Part shown: one piece after another, positions 1 through 6,635 of the stretch
How positions within the stretch are numbered: the stretch's first letter is position 1
Layout: each line of letters starts with the position of its first letter
Assembly: GCA_965368335.1 (NCBI GenBank)
Contig: CBDUMN010000072.1
Location: 1-17,640, forward strand
Source of the DNA: CBDUMN01 sp965368335
GTDB taxonomy: Bacteria; Pseudomonadota; Alphaproteobacteria; Rhodospirillales; JAPHRK01
Direction: 5' to 3'
Length of the DNA stretch: 17,640 nt
The notes under the pieces: model-generated
Seen by the model: only the letters and a program-made list of their open reading frames with translations
The model's database searches: none
Told to the model about the DNA's origin: nothing
Translations under genes and position numbers: made by a program

Positions 1-370
1 CCACCAATAGGGTCACCAGAATCGACAGATTGAGGTTGCCGCGACCGGCCCAGAGCACCCATTTAGCTCCTCGATCCAAGACCCCGGTCCGCACCATGCC
101 CTGCCCGACAACCAGCAAAGCCAAAACCGTCAGCAAGGCGGGATTGGCGAACCCAAGCAGGATATGCTTGGCGTCCATTAGATTCTTGCCGTGATCGTCG
201 AGGATGGGAAACCAATGGAAGAAGACCATCAACACACAGATGACGGCCAGGGACGTAACCTCCATGGAAAGCCATTCAAAGGCATAAAACACCAGCGCCA
301 GCACAATGATGACGAAGACGGTCCACATCTGAAAATCGGGTCCGAGACTGGCGATCAGGTCTTCAAGCAT
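1..370 (-). CDS. SLC13/DASS-type permease, N-terminal part (runs off the window)
   Basis: This is the first 123 codons of an integral membrane protein; the rest lies beyond the left edge. Reading from ATG at 370, the sequence has a hydrophobic segment at about residues 16-33, a second at about 38-55 and a third at about 70-90. It contains the block GFANPALLTVLALLVVGQG, typical of the first scaffold region of SLC13 (divalent anion:sodium symporter) permeases, including those carrying TrkA-C domains. Members move dicarboxylates, sulfate or other anions across the inner membrane; the substrate cannot be told from this fragment. A good ribosome site (AGGAAGAG) lies about 9 bases before the ATG, supporting this start. 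It has the same orientation as the acetyltransferase gene 147 bases upstream but may be a separate unit, because a weak hairpin lies between. Confidence 0.8.
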   Translation of the reverse strand, partial: MLEDLIASLGPDFQMWTVFVIIVLALVFYAFEWLSMEVTSLAVICVLMVFFHWFPILDDHGKNLMDAKHILLGFANPALLTVLALLVVGQGMVRTGVLDRGAKWVLWAGRGNLNLSILVTLLV

Positions 371-454
371 TAAAAAGTGCTCTTCCTATAAAGAGATGGA
401 TTGGTTATTCGGACCGGGCGACCCGAGTATGATTTGTTTTAAAAGGTTAGGCGG

Positions 455-470
455 AAAACCCAGTCTGGGT
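455..470 (-). terminator. weak candidate terminator after the GNAT gene
   Basis: On the minus strand ACCCA-GAC-TGGGT forms a 5-bp stem with a tight 3-base loop followed by TTTT. It sits between the end of the second acetyltransferase gene and the permease start. The stem is short, so termination would be partial at best. Confidence 0.3.
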
Positions 471-517
471 AAAGTCCGACAATCCGCTATCTACATTTTA
501 GATTTATAGATTGGAAT

Positions 518-988
518 TTAAAGCGCAAGCGACATGTAGATGACGCGCTCGAGCGGATTGTCATAGTAGGCGTCGGTTTCAGTAAAGCTCAGCGCGCGAT
601 ACAGACTCACCGCCTCGGCCAGCCGCTCCAACGTATCGAGCTTCATGGTTTGATACCCGAGATTCTGAGCCGCTTCGATAGAGCCAACGGCCAACCGACG
701 CCCCACTCCCGTCCCTCTCCAGGGCTGTCGGACCCAGAGGCGTTTCATCTCGCAAAGCTTTTCTTCTGCCAAGGGGCGAACCCCAACACAGCCGACGATC
801 TTTTCCCCATCTTTCGCCAGGAGCAAAACACCTTCAGGCCGCCCGTATTTTCCGGGTAGTGAGCGCAGTTCGTCGTCAAATCCTTGGAAGCAAAGGTCGG
901 CGCCCAGCCAGTCTTGGTACTCTCCAAACAGCTCCCGAACAGCCTTTATATCTTGCTCGGACTGGGCGCAAACGATCTCAACCGTCAT
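518..988 (-). CDS. GNAT family N-acetyltransferase (downstream copy)
   Basis: A protein of about 156 residues with the GNAT fold: a central strand EKIVGCVGVRPL, then CEMKRLWVRQPWRG and the acetyl-CoA pyrophosphate loop RGTGVGRRL (family pattern R/Q-x-x-G-x-G/A). A C-terminal part has LYRALSFTET, the usual tail motif before the last strand. It would transfer acetyl from acetyl-CoA to an amine; the substrate is unknown. The start at 988 is preferred over an in-frame one at 1015 because it follows the stop of the upstream GNAT gene by two bases (TGA-CC-ATG) and has GAAGG just upstream, suggesting translational coupling. It is the last gene of the PhzF-AlaX-GNAT-GNAT unit. It is not an obvious recent duplicate of its neighbour: sequences differ widely outside the acetyl-CoA loop. 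Confidence 0.85.
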   Translation of the reverse strand: MTVEIVCAQSEQDIKAVRELFGEYQDWLGADLCFQGFDDELRSLPGKYGRPEGVLLLAKDGEKIVGCVGVRPLAEEKLCEMKRLWVRQPWRGTGVGRRLAVGSIEAAQNLGYQTMKLDTLERLAEAVSLYRALSFTETDAYYDNPLERVIYMSLAL

Positions 989-990
989 GG

Positions 991-1398
991 TCAGACCTTC
1001 GGCGTCCCAAAACAATTATCGAGGTTCTCCAGGCCGACTTTGGGGTAATAGTCCATGGCCGCCGGAGCGGAAAGCAGGATTAGGCGCACCGCTTCACCCC
1101 CCGCTTCCTGCCGGGTACGGCCCAAAAGAGCCTTGCCGATTCCCTGGCCTTGCGTCTCTTGATCGACGCAGAGATCGGCCACGTAGACTACATCGCCGAA
1201 GTCACTGACCGAGCGCGCCAAGCCAACAAGCACTCCGGCAGAGTTCCGGGCGGTAACGGTAATGTCCGAGTTGCCAAGAATTTTCTCAATTCTTGCAGGA
1301 TCATCGATGCGACGCCGCTCAGCCAGGGTCGAGCGTTTCAACACATCGGCATAGTCTTCAACGGATAAGCTGGGTTCCAGTTGATAGGTAAGGTCCAT
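991..1398 (-). CDS. GNAT family N-acetyltransferase (upstream copy)
   Basis: A 135-residue acetyltransferase. The strand VVYVADLCVDQETQG leads into the acetyl-CoA binding loop QGQGIGKALL, a textbook Q-x-x-G-x-G/A motif, followed by a helix and the strand VRLILLSAPAAMDYYPKVGL. The YYPKVGL segment matches the tail common in small GNATs. The N-terminus (LSVEDYADVLKRSTLAERRRIDD) resembles the short GNATs in which residues near this point form the acceptor site. Substrate unknown. It starts three bases after the AlaX stop and ends two bases before the next GNAT start, so it is almost certainly cotranscribed with both. Confidence 0.87.
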   Translation of the reverse strand: MDLTYQLEPSLSVEDYADVLKRSTLAERRRIDDPARIEKILGNSDITVTARNSAGVLVGLARSVSDFGDVVYVADLCVDQETQGQGIGKALLGRTRQEAGGEAVRLILLSAPAAMDYYPKVGLENLDNCFGTPKV

Positions 1399-1401
1399 AT
1401 T

Positions 1402-2106
1402 CTACTCGTCGAAATGAATGTTAATGCGCCGGTTCTGTCGACCCTTCTTCTCAATCTTACCGACCCTTAGGCGACCGATCTCACCGGTCTTTTTGACGTG
1501 AGTGCCGCCACAAGGTTGAAGGTCGATCCCCTGGACGTCGATCACTCGCACCCGCCCCGACCCACGCGGCGGCTTGACCGACATGGTGCGGACCAAGTCA
1601 GGATTCGCATCCAGCTCTTCATCGCTAATCCACGAAATAGCGACATCGGCGTCGGCATCGACAGCAGCATTGAGTTTCGCGGTCAGGGCTTCCTTATCGG
1701 GCGCTTCATCAAGATCGAAATCGAGACGGCTTTTTTCGGCCCCAACCGAACCGCCGGTAACCGCCCCATCGACCGAACCACAAAGCAAGTGAAGGGCCGA
1801 ATGCATGCGCATGAGCTTGTAACGCCGATCCCAATCAAGCACCGCCACAACCTTTTGGCCTATTTCCGGCGGAGTCGTCTCATCTGCGAGAACATGCAGA
1901 TGCGCTCCCGTTTCCCGGTCCTTATAGCAATCGACAACCGTCAATTCCGCACCATTGGCCGTGAGGGTTCCCTGATCACCCGGCTGGCCGCCGCCCGCCG
2001 GATAAAATACCGTCCGGTCCAACACCACCCCATTTCCTTGAACGGCAACCACCGTCGCCTCGCAAGATTTGAGGTAGGAATCATCTCTGAACAGCTCTTC
2101 GGTCAT
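1402..2106 (-). CDS. alaX: alanyl-tRNA editing protein AlaX (trans-editing hydrolase)
   Basis: A 234-residue free-standing relative of the alanyl-tRNA synthetase editing domain. The four zinc ligands are visible: H102 and H106 in HSALH and C199 and H203 in CGGTH. The N-terminal AGGGQPGDQG glycine-rich motif (about residues 37-46) marks the medium-size AlaX class. These enzymes hydrolyse Ser-tRNA(Ala), and in some cases Gly-tRNA(Ala), in the cytoplasm, preventing serine or glycine from entering at alanine codons. The ATG at 2106 is preferred over the longer frame from 2145 because AGGGAGAG lies about five bases upstream and the family begins near this point. It lies ten bases after the PhzF-family gene and three before a GNAT gene. 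Family assignment is firm; the tRNA and amino acid specificity is inferred. Confidence 0.93.
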   Translation of the reverse strand: MTEELFRDDSYLKSCEATVVAVQGNGVVLDRTVFYPAGGGQPGDQGTLTANGAELTVVDCYKDRETGAHLHVLADETTPPEIGQKVVAVLDWDRRYKLMRMHSALHLLCGSVDGAVTGGSVGAEKSRLDFDLDEAPDKEALTAKLNAAVDADADVAISWISDEELDANPDLVRTMSVKPPRGSGRVRVIDVQGIDLQPCGGTHVKKTGEIGRLRVGKIEKKGRQNRRINIHFDE

Positions 2107-2116
2107 GGTTCTCTCC

Positions 2117-2923
2117 CTAGACGCCCTTCGGCAGATAAATTTCACCTTTAAGAAACAATACGGCCTTGCCGGTCAATTCCACCCTATCGCCTTTGACAAG
2201 GCAACCGACCTCGCCGCCTCTTTTTGAAATTTGTCTGGCTTTCAGGTCGTTCCGCCCCAACCGTTCGGCCCAGTAGGGAGCCGCCATGCAATGAGCCGAG
2301 CCGGTCACCGGATCCTCGGGAACGCTTTTAGCCGGGGCGAAGAAGCGCGAGACGAAGTCGCAATCATCCCCCGGCGCGGTGGCGATGACACCCCACCAGT
2401 CGAGTTCTGAAATCGCCTCGAAATTGGGAGCAAGCCCGGCCACTTCATCGGTCGTTTCAAAAACCGCCATGGCGTAAGACCCGACCAACAGCGCCTGAGG
2501 CGCGCCTCCCAGTGCTTCGGCCAAATCCGGAACGGGCTCATGGGACTGAGCGGCCGTCGCCGGGAAATCCATGGCATAGCCCTCGCTTCGCCGTTCCACC
2601 GTCAAGCGCCCACTACGGGTTTCAAAGGCAATGGCTTCCTTATCGTATCCAAGTTCGGAAAACAGCAGATGCGCAGAAGCCAGGGTGGCATGGCCGCAAA
2701 GCTCCACCTCGGCGGCTGGCGTAAACCAGCGCAGGCGAAAGCCCTCTCCTTCTGGCACGAAGAAAGCGGTTTCGGAAAGATTGTTTTCCATGGCGATGGC
2801 CTGCATCGCCTCATCGGACAACCATTCTTTAAGAGGCGCCACGGCAGCCGGATTTCCGGCGAACACCTCGTCCGTAAAGGCGTCGATCTGGTAGATCGGC
2901 AGTGTTTCTTGCGCTGTCATCAT
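2117..2923 (-). CDS. PhzF family isomerase/epimerase-like protein
   Basis: A protein of about 268 residues with the two-fold diaminopimelate-epimerase-like fold of the PhzF/YddE family. Visible landmarks are YQIDAFTDEVFAGNPAAV at the N-terminus, NNLSETAFF containing the family's catalytic glutamate (about residue 51), CGHATLASAH (about 76-85), and DPVTGSAHC in the second half. PhzF itself isomerises a dihydroanthranilate in phenazine synthesis, but most members outside phenazine clusters have unknown substrates and none of the other phenazine genes is present here. The ATG at 2923 overlaps the TGA of the upstream 52-codon ORF (ATGA) and has GGAGGGCGG at good spacing, so it is preferred to an in-frame GTG at 2938. 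The overlap implies coupled translation. Confidence 0.9.
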   Translation of the reverse strand: MMTAQETLPIYQIDAFTDEVFAGNPAAVAPLKEWLSDEAMQAIAMENNLSETAFFVPEGEGFRLRWFTPAAEVELCGHATLASAHLLFSELGYDKEAIAFETRSGRLTVERRSEGYAMDFPATAAQSHEPVPDLAEALGGAPQALLVGSYAMAVFETTDEVAGLAPNFEAISELDWWGVIATAPGDDCDFVSRFFAPAKSVPEDPVTGSAHCMAAPYWAERLGRNDLKARQISKRGGEVGCLVKGDRVELTGKAVLFLKGEIYLPKGV

Positions 2924-3078
2924 AATGCCGCCCTCCACCTCGATGGGTCTAAGAAACGCCGAGCTTTGCGAAACAGCCCGCCAAACAGATTGCGGATGGC
3001 TTGGTTCCGCTGTTGCCGCGCCACGGCGTAATAGTAGGTCATTTCCCTTGTACGAGTATCGTCGCGTTCGCAGGTCAT
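2920..3078 (-). CDS. small basic protein, 52 residues, unknown function
   Basis: A short frame from ATG at 3078 to a TGA that overlaps the PhzF start by four bases (ATGA). A strong ribosome site (AGAGGGGAG) lies about eight bases before the ATG. The product is rich in arginine (about 11 of 52) and aromatic residues, with an amphipathic stretch NQAIRNLFGGLFRKARRFL at about residues 27-45. Its size and charge recall the DUF1127 protein encoded just upstream, but it lacks the DUF1127 tail, so I do not assign it to that family. It may be a degenerate relative or a leader that couples translation to PhzF. No signal peptide or long membrane segment is apparent. Support comes from ribosome site, overlap and operon position, not homology. 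Confidence 0.6.
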   Translation of the reverse strand: MTCERDDTRTREMTYYYAVARQQRNQAIRNLFGGLFRKARRFLDPSRWRAAL

Positions 3079-3095
3079 TTTCAACGCTCCCCTCT

Positions 3096-3197
3096 AAAAA
3101 AGTGGGGCCGTTTCAACGCTGTCTAGCTTGGAAAGAGGAATGGAGCATCTGGGCTTTTCCGGTCCGCTTCCCTTTGCCTTTGGCGGGAAACGGCCCC
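3096..3197 (-). terminator. large inverted repeat with T-run: candidate terminator or attenuator
   Basis: Positions 3104-3114 and 3187-3197 are perfect 11-base complements (GGGGCCGTTTC / GAAACGGCCCC) enclosing 72 bases. On the minus strand the second arm is followed by ACTTTTTT, so the end looks like an intrinsic terminator, though with an unusually long apical region that can hold smaller stems. It lies between the DUF1127 gene and the 52-codon ORF, and the ribosome site of that ORF starts right after the T-run. It could reduce read-through from the DUF1127 promoter into the PhzF-AlaX genes. Confidence 0.5.
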
Positions 3198-3217
3198 GGT
3201 TGATTAAAAGTCCAGGG

Positions 3218-3478
3218 TCACTCCCGCCAGAACGGCTTTACCGCCTCGTCGATAATAGTCGCCGGCGACCACGCAAGGTCGTCGAGCATCCGTTTATCGA
3301 CGGACGTCATGAGATGGCGGCGCGCTCGGTCACGCTCCGACCATTCGCCAATCTTGTCGGTGAGTTTAACGAGGTCCTGGACCAACAAGTCCTTTCCCGC
3401 TCTCAACCAATTGAGCCAGGTGAGAGACGGAGCGACAAACGTCTGCTCTGCAGATATTGTATCGATACAATTCGACAT
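3218..3478 (-). CDS. DUF1127-like small protein
   Basis: An 86-residue protein whose C-terminal part matches the DUF1127 (YjiS-like) pattern: RRHLMTSVDKRMLDDLAW, then SPATIIDEAVKPFWRE, the characteristic end in which an L-x-D-I/L-G/A-W/L stretch is followed by an E-A-x-K-P-F-W motif. The N-terminal half has a hydrophobic/aromatic helix (LTWLNWLRAGKDLL). Proteins of this family are common in alphaproteobacteria; some take part in stress or metabolite regulation through protein or RNA contacts, but a function cannot be assigned here. The start is well fixed: GGAGG lies seven bases before ATG at 3478. It is divergent from the MocR gene and is the first gene of the leftward unit, so it is a likely target of that regulator. 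Confidence 0.8.
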   Translation of the reverse strand: MSNCIDTISAEQTFVAPSLTWLNWLRAGKDLLVQDLVKLTDKIGEWSERDRARRHLMTSVDKRMLDDLAWSPATIIDEAVKPFWRE

Positions 3479-3517
3479 TGCTCAGCCTCCATTTTCAAAG
3501 ATTAGACACGTAATGAC

Positions 3518-3545
3518 CCTATAATTGACACAATAACAGAGTCAA
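3518..3545 (-). promoter_or_regulatory. promoter for the DUF1127 gene and leftward unit
   Basis: On the minus strand TTGACT (plus 3540-3545) is followed after 16 bases by TATAGG (plus 3518-3523), a reasonable sigma-70 match, with the DUF1127 start about 40 bases downstream. It lies back-to-back with the plus-strand promoter, each -10 box abutting the other promoter's -35 box. Confidence 0.5.
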
Positions 3546-3569
3546 TGTAATCATTGTCACCATGACAAT
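3524..3569. promoter_or_regulatory. candidate MocR operator: four ATTG(A/T)CA half-sites
   Basis: Half-sites are ATTGACA at 3524-3530 (forward), GTCAAT at 3541-3546 (reverse), ATTGTCA at 3553-3559 (forward) and TGACAAT at 3563-3569 (reverse). The last two form a perfect 7-base inverted repeat separated by three bases and cover the MocR start codon at 3562. The first two form a 6-base inverted repeat with an 11-base gap and cover both -35 boxes. This is what autoregulation plus control of the divergent operon would look like. MocR proteins often use direct repeats, so the binding protein is inferred. Confidence 0.55.
3525..3551 (+). promoter_or_regulatory. promoter for the MocR gene
   Basis: A perfect TTGACA (3525-3530) and TGTAAT (3546-3551, five of six consensus bases) are separated by 15 bases, shorter than ideal. 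Transcription would begin near 3558, only a few bases before the ATG at 3562. No Shine-Dalgarno sequence precedes that ATG, so the message may be leaderless or nearly so. Confidence 0.45.
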
Positions 3570-4950
3570 ATGGATTCCTGATATTTCGCAGGCCGATGGC
3601 CCCCGCTATCTCGCTATTGCGCAAGCGATTACCGCGGCCATCGAAACCGGAGAACTCGCACCGGAAGAAAAACTGCCGACCCACCGCGAACTAGCCTATC
3701 AATTGGGCGTCACCGTCGGGACGATCACCCGAGCCTACAAAGAGGCCGAACGGCAAGGCCATCTGATCGGCGAAGTGGGGCGCGGCACCTTTGTCCGTAG
3801 CGTCAAAACCGCAGAAAACCAATTCGCCGTCAAACACCGGCGACAGACCGGCCTGATCGACATGTCACTCAACTTTCCGCCCGACGTAGGACGCACGGCC
3901 GCTTTTGCCGAAACGCTCAAAAATTTATCGCGCTCCAACATCCTCCATACCCTGCTCGACTACCATCCGGCAGCCGGAATGGCCCACCACCGTCTGGCCG
4001 GGGCCGAATGGATGAGTTCTCGCCATTGGAAGGCGGACCCTGAGGAGGTTCTCGTCACCAATGGCGGACAGCACTCGATTGCAACGGTACTGCTCGCCCT
4101 GACCAAGCCGGGCGACACCCTGCTCTGCGAAGAGTTCACTTATCCCGTCACAAAGGTCGCCGCCCAGGAGTTGGGCCTCAAACTTCACGGCCTCGCCATG
4201 GATGACCAAGGGCTCATCCCCGAAGCGCTCGACACGGCCTGCCGCGCCGATGGGGCGAGGGTGCTTTACTGCATGCCGTCCTTTCACAATCCAAGCGGCA
4301 TCTACATGCCCGAAGAACGCCGCCGCCAAATCGCCGAAGTGGCGAAAAAGCACGATCTCCTGGTTATCGACGATGACGTTTTCGGCAACCTCCACCCCGA
4401 TCCCGCGCCACCGCTGTCGGCTTTCATTCCCGACAACGCCTGCTATGTGGTCAGCGCAAAGCATCTCGCCCCCGGCTTGCGCATCGGTTTTCTGCGTGTC
4501 CCGTCGCGTATCTTCGCCGCTGTGGAAACAGCCATCCGAACCACCTGCTGGATGGCCCCGCCCTTCATGGCCGAGGTCATGACTCGCTGGATCGAAGACG
4601 GCACGGCAAGCAAGTTGGTGAGCGAACAATGCAAGGAGGCCGCCCGACGTCAGCAAATGGCCGAAAAACACTTGGCCCGCCACGGCTATCACGCCCCGGA
4701 AAGAGGCCCCTACCACCTTTGGCTCCCCCTTCCCGCCCCCTGGCGCGAAGATCGTTTCGTCGCCCTGGCCCGCGAACGCGGCGTGGCGCTCATCGGTTCT
4801 GACACCTTTGCCGCACCACGCAGACAGCCCGCCCATGCGGTGCGCATCTGCCTCGGCTGCACCCACGACCGCGACCGGGTCGAAAAAGGCCTGGAAATCA
4901 TCGCCCAGATCCTCGACGAACCACCGCGCGATTCGCTTGCCGTGGTTTAG
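3562..4950 (+). CDS. MocR-type regulator (GntR HTH fused to aminotransferase-like domain)
   Basis: A 462-residue protein. Residues 10-78 form a GntR winged helix: YLAIAQAITAAIETGEL, then LPTHRELAYQLGVTVGTITRAY as two separate helices, ending GRGTFV. After a linker of about 35 residues comes a fold-type I aminotransferase-like domain with NGGQHSI, MPSFHNPSG and IDDDVFG motifs, and the pyridoxal-phosphate lysine K300 in SAKHLAPGLRIGF. MocR proteins use PLP, often with an amino acid or amine, as the sensory ligand and are usually transcription factors, not metabolic enzymes. The gene is divergent from the DUF1127-PhzF-AlaX-GNAT unit across an 83-base gap packed with repeat half-sites. This suggests it senses an amino-acid-like compound and controls that unit and itself. 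The specific subgroup (PdxR, GabR, TauR and so on) cannot be told. Confidence 0.92.
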   Translation: MTIWIPDISQADGPRYLAIAQAITAAIETGELAPEEKLPTHRELAYQLGVTVGTITRAYKEAERQGHLIGEVGRGTFVRSVKTAENQFAVKHRRQTGLIDMSLNFPPDVGRTAAFAETLKNLSRSNILHTLLDYHPAAGMAHHRLAGAEWMSSRHWKADPEEVLVTNGGQHSIATVLLALTKPGDTLLCEEFTYPVTKVAAQELGLKLHGLAMDDQGLIPEALDTACRADGARVLYCMPSFHNPSGIYMPEERRRQIAEVAKKHDLLVIDDDVFGNLHPDPAPPLSAFIPDNACYVVSAKHLAPGLRIGFLRVPSRIFAAVETAIRTTCWMAPPFMAEVMTRWIEDGTASKLVSEQCKEAARRQQMAEKHLARHGYHAPERGPYHLWLPLPAPWREDRFVALARERGVALIGSDTFAAPRRQPAHAVRICLGCTHDRDRVEKGLEIIAQILDEPPRDSLAVV

Positions 4951-4985
4951 TATTTCGTTAGGGCGCATGCACTATCCTATTTCCG

Positions 4986-6635
4986 ATGACTGAAAGTGAT
5001 CGTAACAGATTCGTCGCCCTGGCTTTTTGCCGGGCCGATATGCTTTTCGTGTTGGATGACAACCGTCGCATCACCTTTTGCGCGGGGGCCGTCGAGCCGC
5101 TTTTCGGCTCTTCGCCGGATAAGCTGACCGGCGCCTCCTTTCTCGATCTCATCGAAGACAACGACCGAACGCTGGCAGATCAGTTTCTAGAAGCCGCTTC
5201 AAAAAAGGGCCGCATGGACGATGTGGTGTTGCGCCTTAACGCCCAGGGCGGCCTCAAACCGACGGCGGTCATGGCCGGATATCGCAATCCCGATTTCGGC
5301 AACGATTTCTTCTTAGCGCTCAAAGTGGAATCGGCCTCGGCCCGCTCGACCCGCGAAGAAGACCTAAACCGCAATCAGGACAGTGAGCTTCTGGAACGGG
5401 ATTCCTATTCCAACGTCGCGGCCGAGCGGATCAAGGCATTGTTCCGCTCCGGCGGCCACGCAAAAGTCACCATGGTCAAGGTCGATCACCTCAAGGACCT
5501 ATCGGAAAAACTGGAGCCCCCGGCCCGAACAGGCCTCTTGACCTCCATCGGCAATATTCTGAAGGGCAGTTCTCTGGGCGGCGACACGGCCAGCCAGATG
5601 GAAGACGACAGTTTCTCTTTCATCCATACCGATGACGTCAACCCCGACTCGATCAACGACGCCATCGAGAAAGCCGCCAAGGAAGCCCATCCCGACGGGG
5701 CCGAGGTCTATGCCCGCTCCCACACCCTGGAGACGGACGCCGAGGATATGAGCGAAGAACAGCTGGCCAAGGTGATCATCTACACCATGCAGAATTTCTG
5801 CGATCACAATGGTACGCTCCGCGCCCAGTCCCTGTCCGACGAATTGCAGGGCATGGTTACCCATTCGATGGAAAACATCGCCATGCTCAAGCGCGCATCC
5901 AGCGATGAAGACTTCGATCTCCACTTCATGCCGATCTGCGATCTGCGACGTAAGGAGGTCCAGCATTTCGAAGCCCTGTCGCGGTTCCGCAAGGAAGACA
6001 TGGCCGACAACACCTACCATCTCATCCGCCTAGCCGAAGAAACCGACCTGATTCTCGATTACGACGCCGCCGTGGTGAAAAAGGCGGTCAAGCTGATCCG
6101 CAAGTTTTCATCCAAAAACACAATGCCGCCCGTTGCGGTGAACATTTCCGGCCTCAGCATTGCCAGCCCGGCTTTCGTCGATGCCTTATTGGCCGTCATG
6201 CAGGACGAACAGGAACTGTCTACAAAACTGATGTTCGAGATTACGGAATCGGCTCAGATTGAGAACCTCCCTGTAGTCAATGAGGTCATCCAAAAGATCA
6301 GAGGTCTTGGCTTCCGGGTCTGTCTCGATGATTTCGGCGCGGGCGCAGCGGGCTTCGATTATCTCAACGCGCTAGATGTGGACGTGGTCAAATTCGACGG
6401 GCCGGTGATCACCCGCGCCAGCGTTTCCAAAAAGGGCACCGAACTGCTCACCGCCATGGCCAAGGTCTGCACGGATTTCAAAATCAAGACCGTCGCCGAA
6501 ATGGTCGAAAACACTGCGATGGCCAATCACGTTTACTACTGTGGCCTCGACTTCGGTCAAGGATGGTATTTCGGCAAGCCCACCCCCGATCCACTGGAAT
6601 TCATCGACCGCTTTGCCGAAGACTACCGGGACTAA
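4986..6635 (+). CDS. PAS / degenerate GGDEF / EAL cyclic-di-GMP phosphodiesterase-type protein
   Basis: A 549-residue soluble protein. Residues about 12-115 look like a PAS sensor domain (ADMLFVLDDNRRITFCAGAV, then FLDLIEDNDR). Residues about 135-250 resemble a GGDEF fold in which the signature is replaced by MEDDSF (205-210), so cyclase activity is unlikely. Residues about 305-545 are an EAL domain: EAL at 329-331, N386 in VNISG, E418 and E421 in FEITES, D448-D449 in LDDFG, K469 in VKFDG, E505 in VAEMVE, and Q525 before GKP. These metal and catalytic positions appear present, so c-di-GMP hydrolysis is plausible. No membrane segment is seen. It follows the MocR gene by 35 bases with no clear ribosome site, and its 3' end overlaps convergent thiD by four bases. 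Confidence 0.9.
   Translation: MTESDRNRFVALAFCRADMLFVLDDNRRITFCAGAVEPLFGSSPDKLTGASFLDLIEDNDRTLADQFLEAASKKGRMDDVVLRLNAQGGLKPTAVMAGYRNPDFGNDFFLALKVESASARSTREEDLNRNQDSELLERDSYSNVAAERIKALFRSGGHAKVTMVKVDHLKDLSEKLEPPARTGLLTSIGNILKGSSLGGDTASQMEDDSFSFIHTDDVNPDSINDAIEKAAKEAHPDGAEVYARSHTLETDAEDMSEEQLAKVIIYTMQNFCDHNGTLRAQSLSDELQGMVTHSMENIAMLKRASSDEDFDLHFMPICDLRRKEVQHFEALSRFRKEDMADNTYHLIRLAEETDLILDYDAAVVKKAVKLIRKFSSKNTMPPVAVNISGLSIASPAFVDALLAVMQDEQELSTKLMFEITESAQIENLPVVNEVIQKIRGLGFRVCLDDFGAGAAGFDYLNALDVDVVKFDGPVITRASVSKKGTELLTAMAKVCTDFKIKTVAEMVENTAMANHVYYCGLDFGQGWYFGKPTPDPLEFIDRFAEDYRD

Noticed and set aside
2117..2923. Phenazine biosynthesis cluster
   Set aside because: Only a PhzF-family protein is present; the other phenazine genes are absent, and most PhzF-like proteins are not involved in phenazines.
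3925..4968. 347-codon open frame on the minus strand opposite the MocR gene
   Set aside because: It is antisense to a clearly conserved protein; composition reflects GC-rich codon structure and the translation matches no family I know.
4967..4993. Nine-codon upstream ORF before the EAL gene
   Set aside because: No proper ribosome site and only chance overlap with the EAL start.
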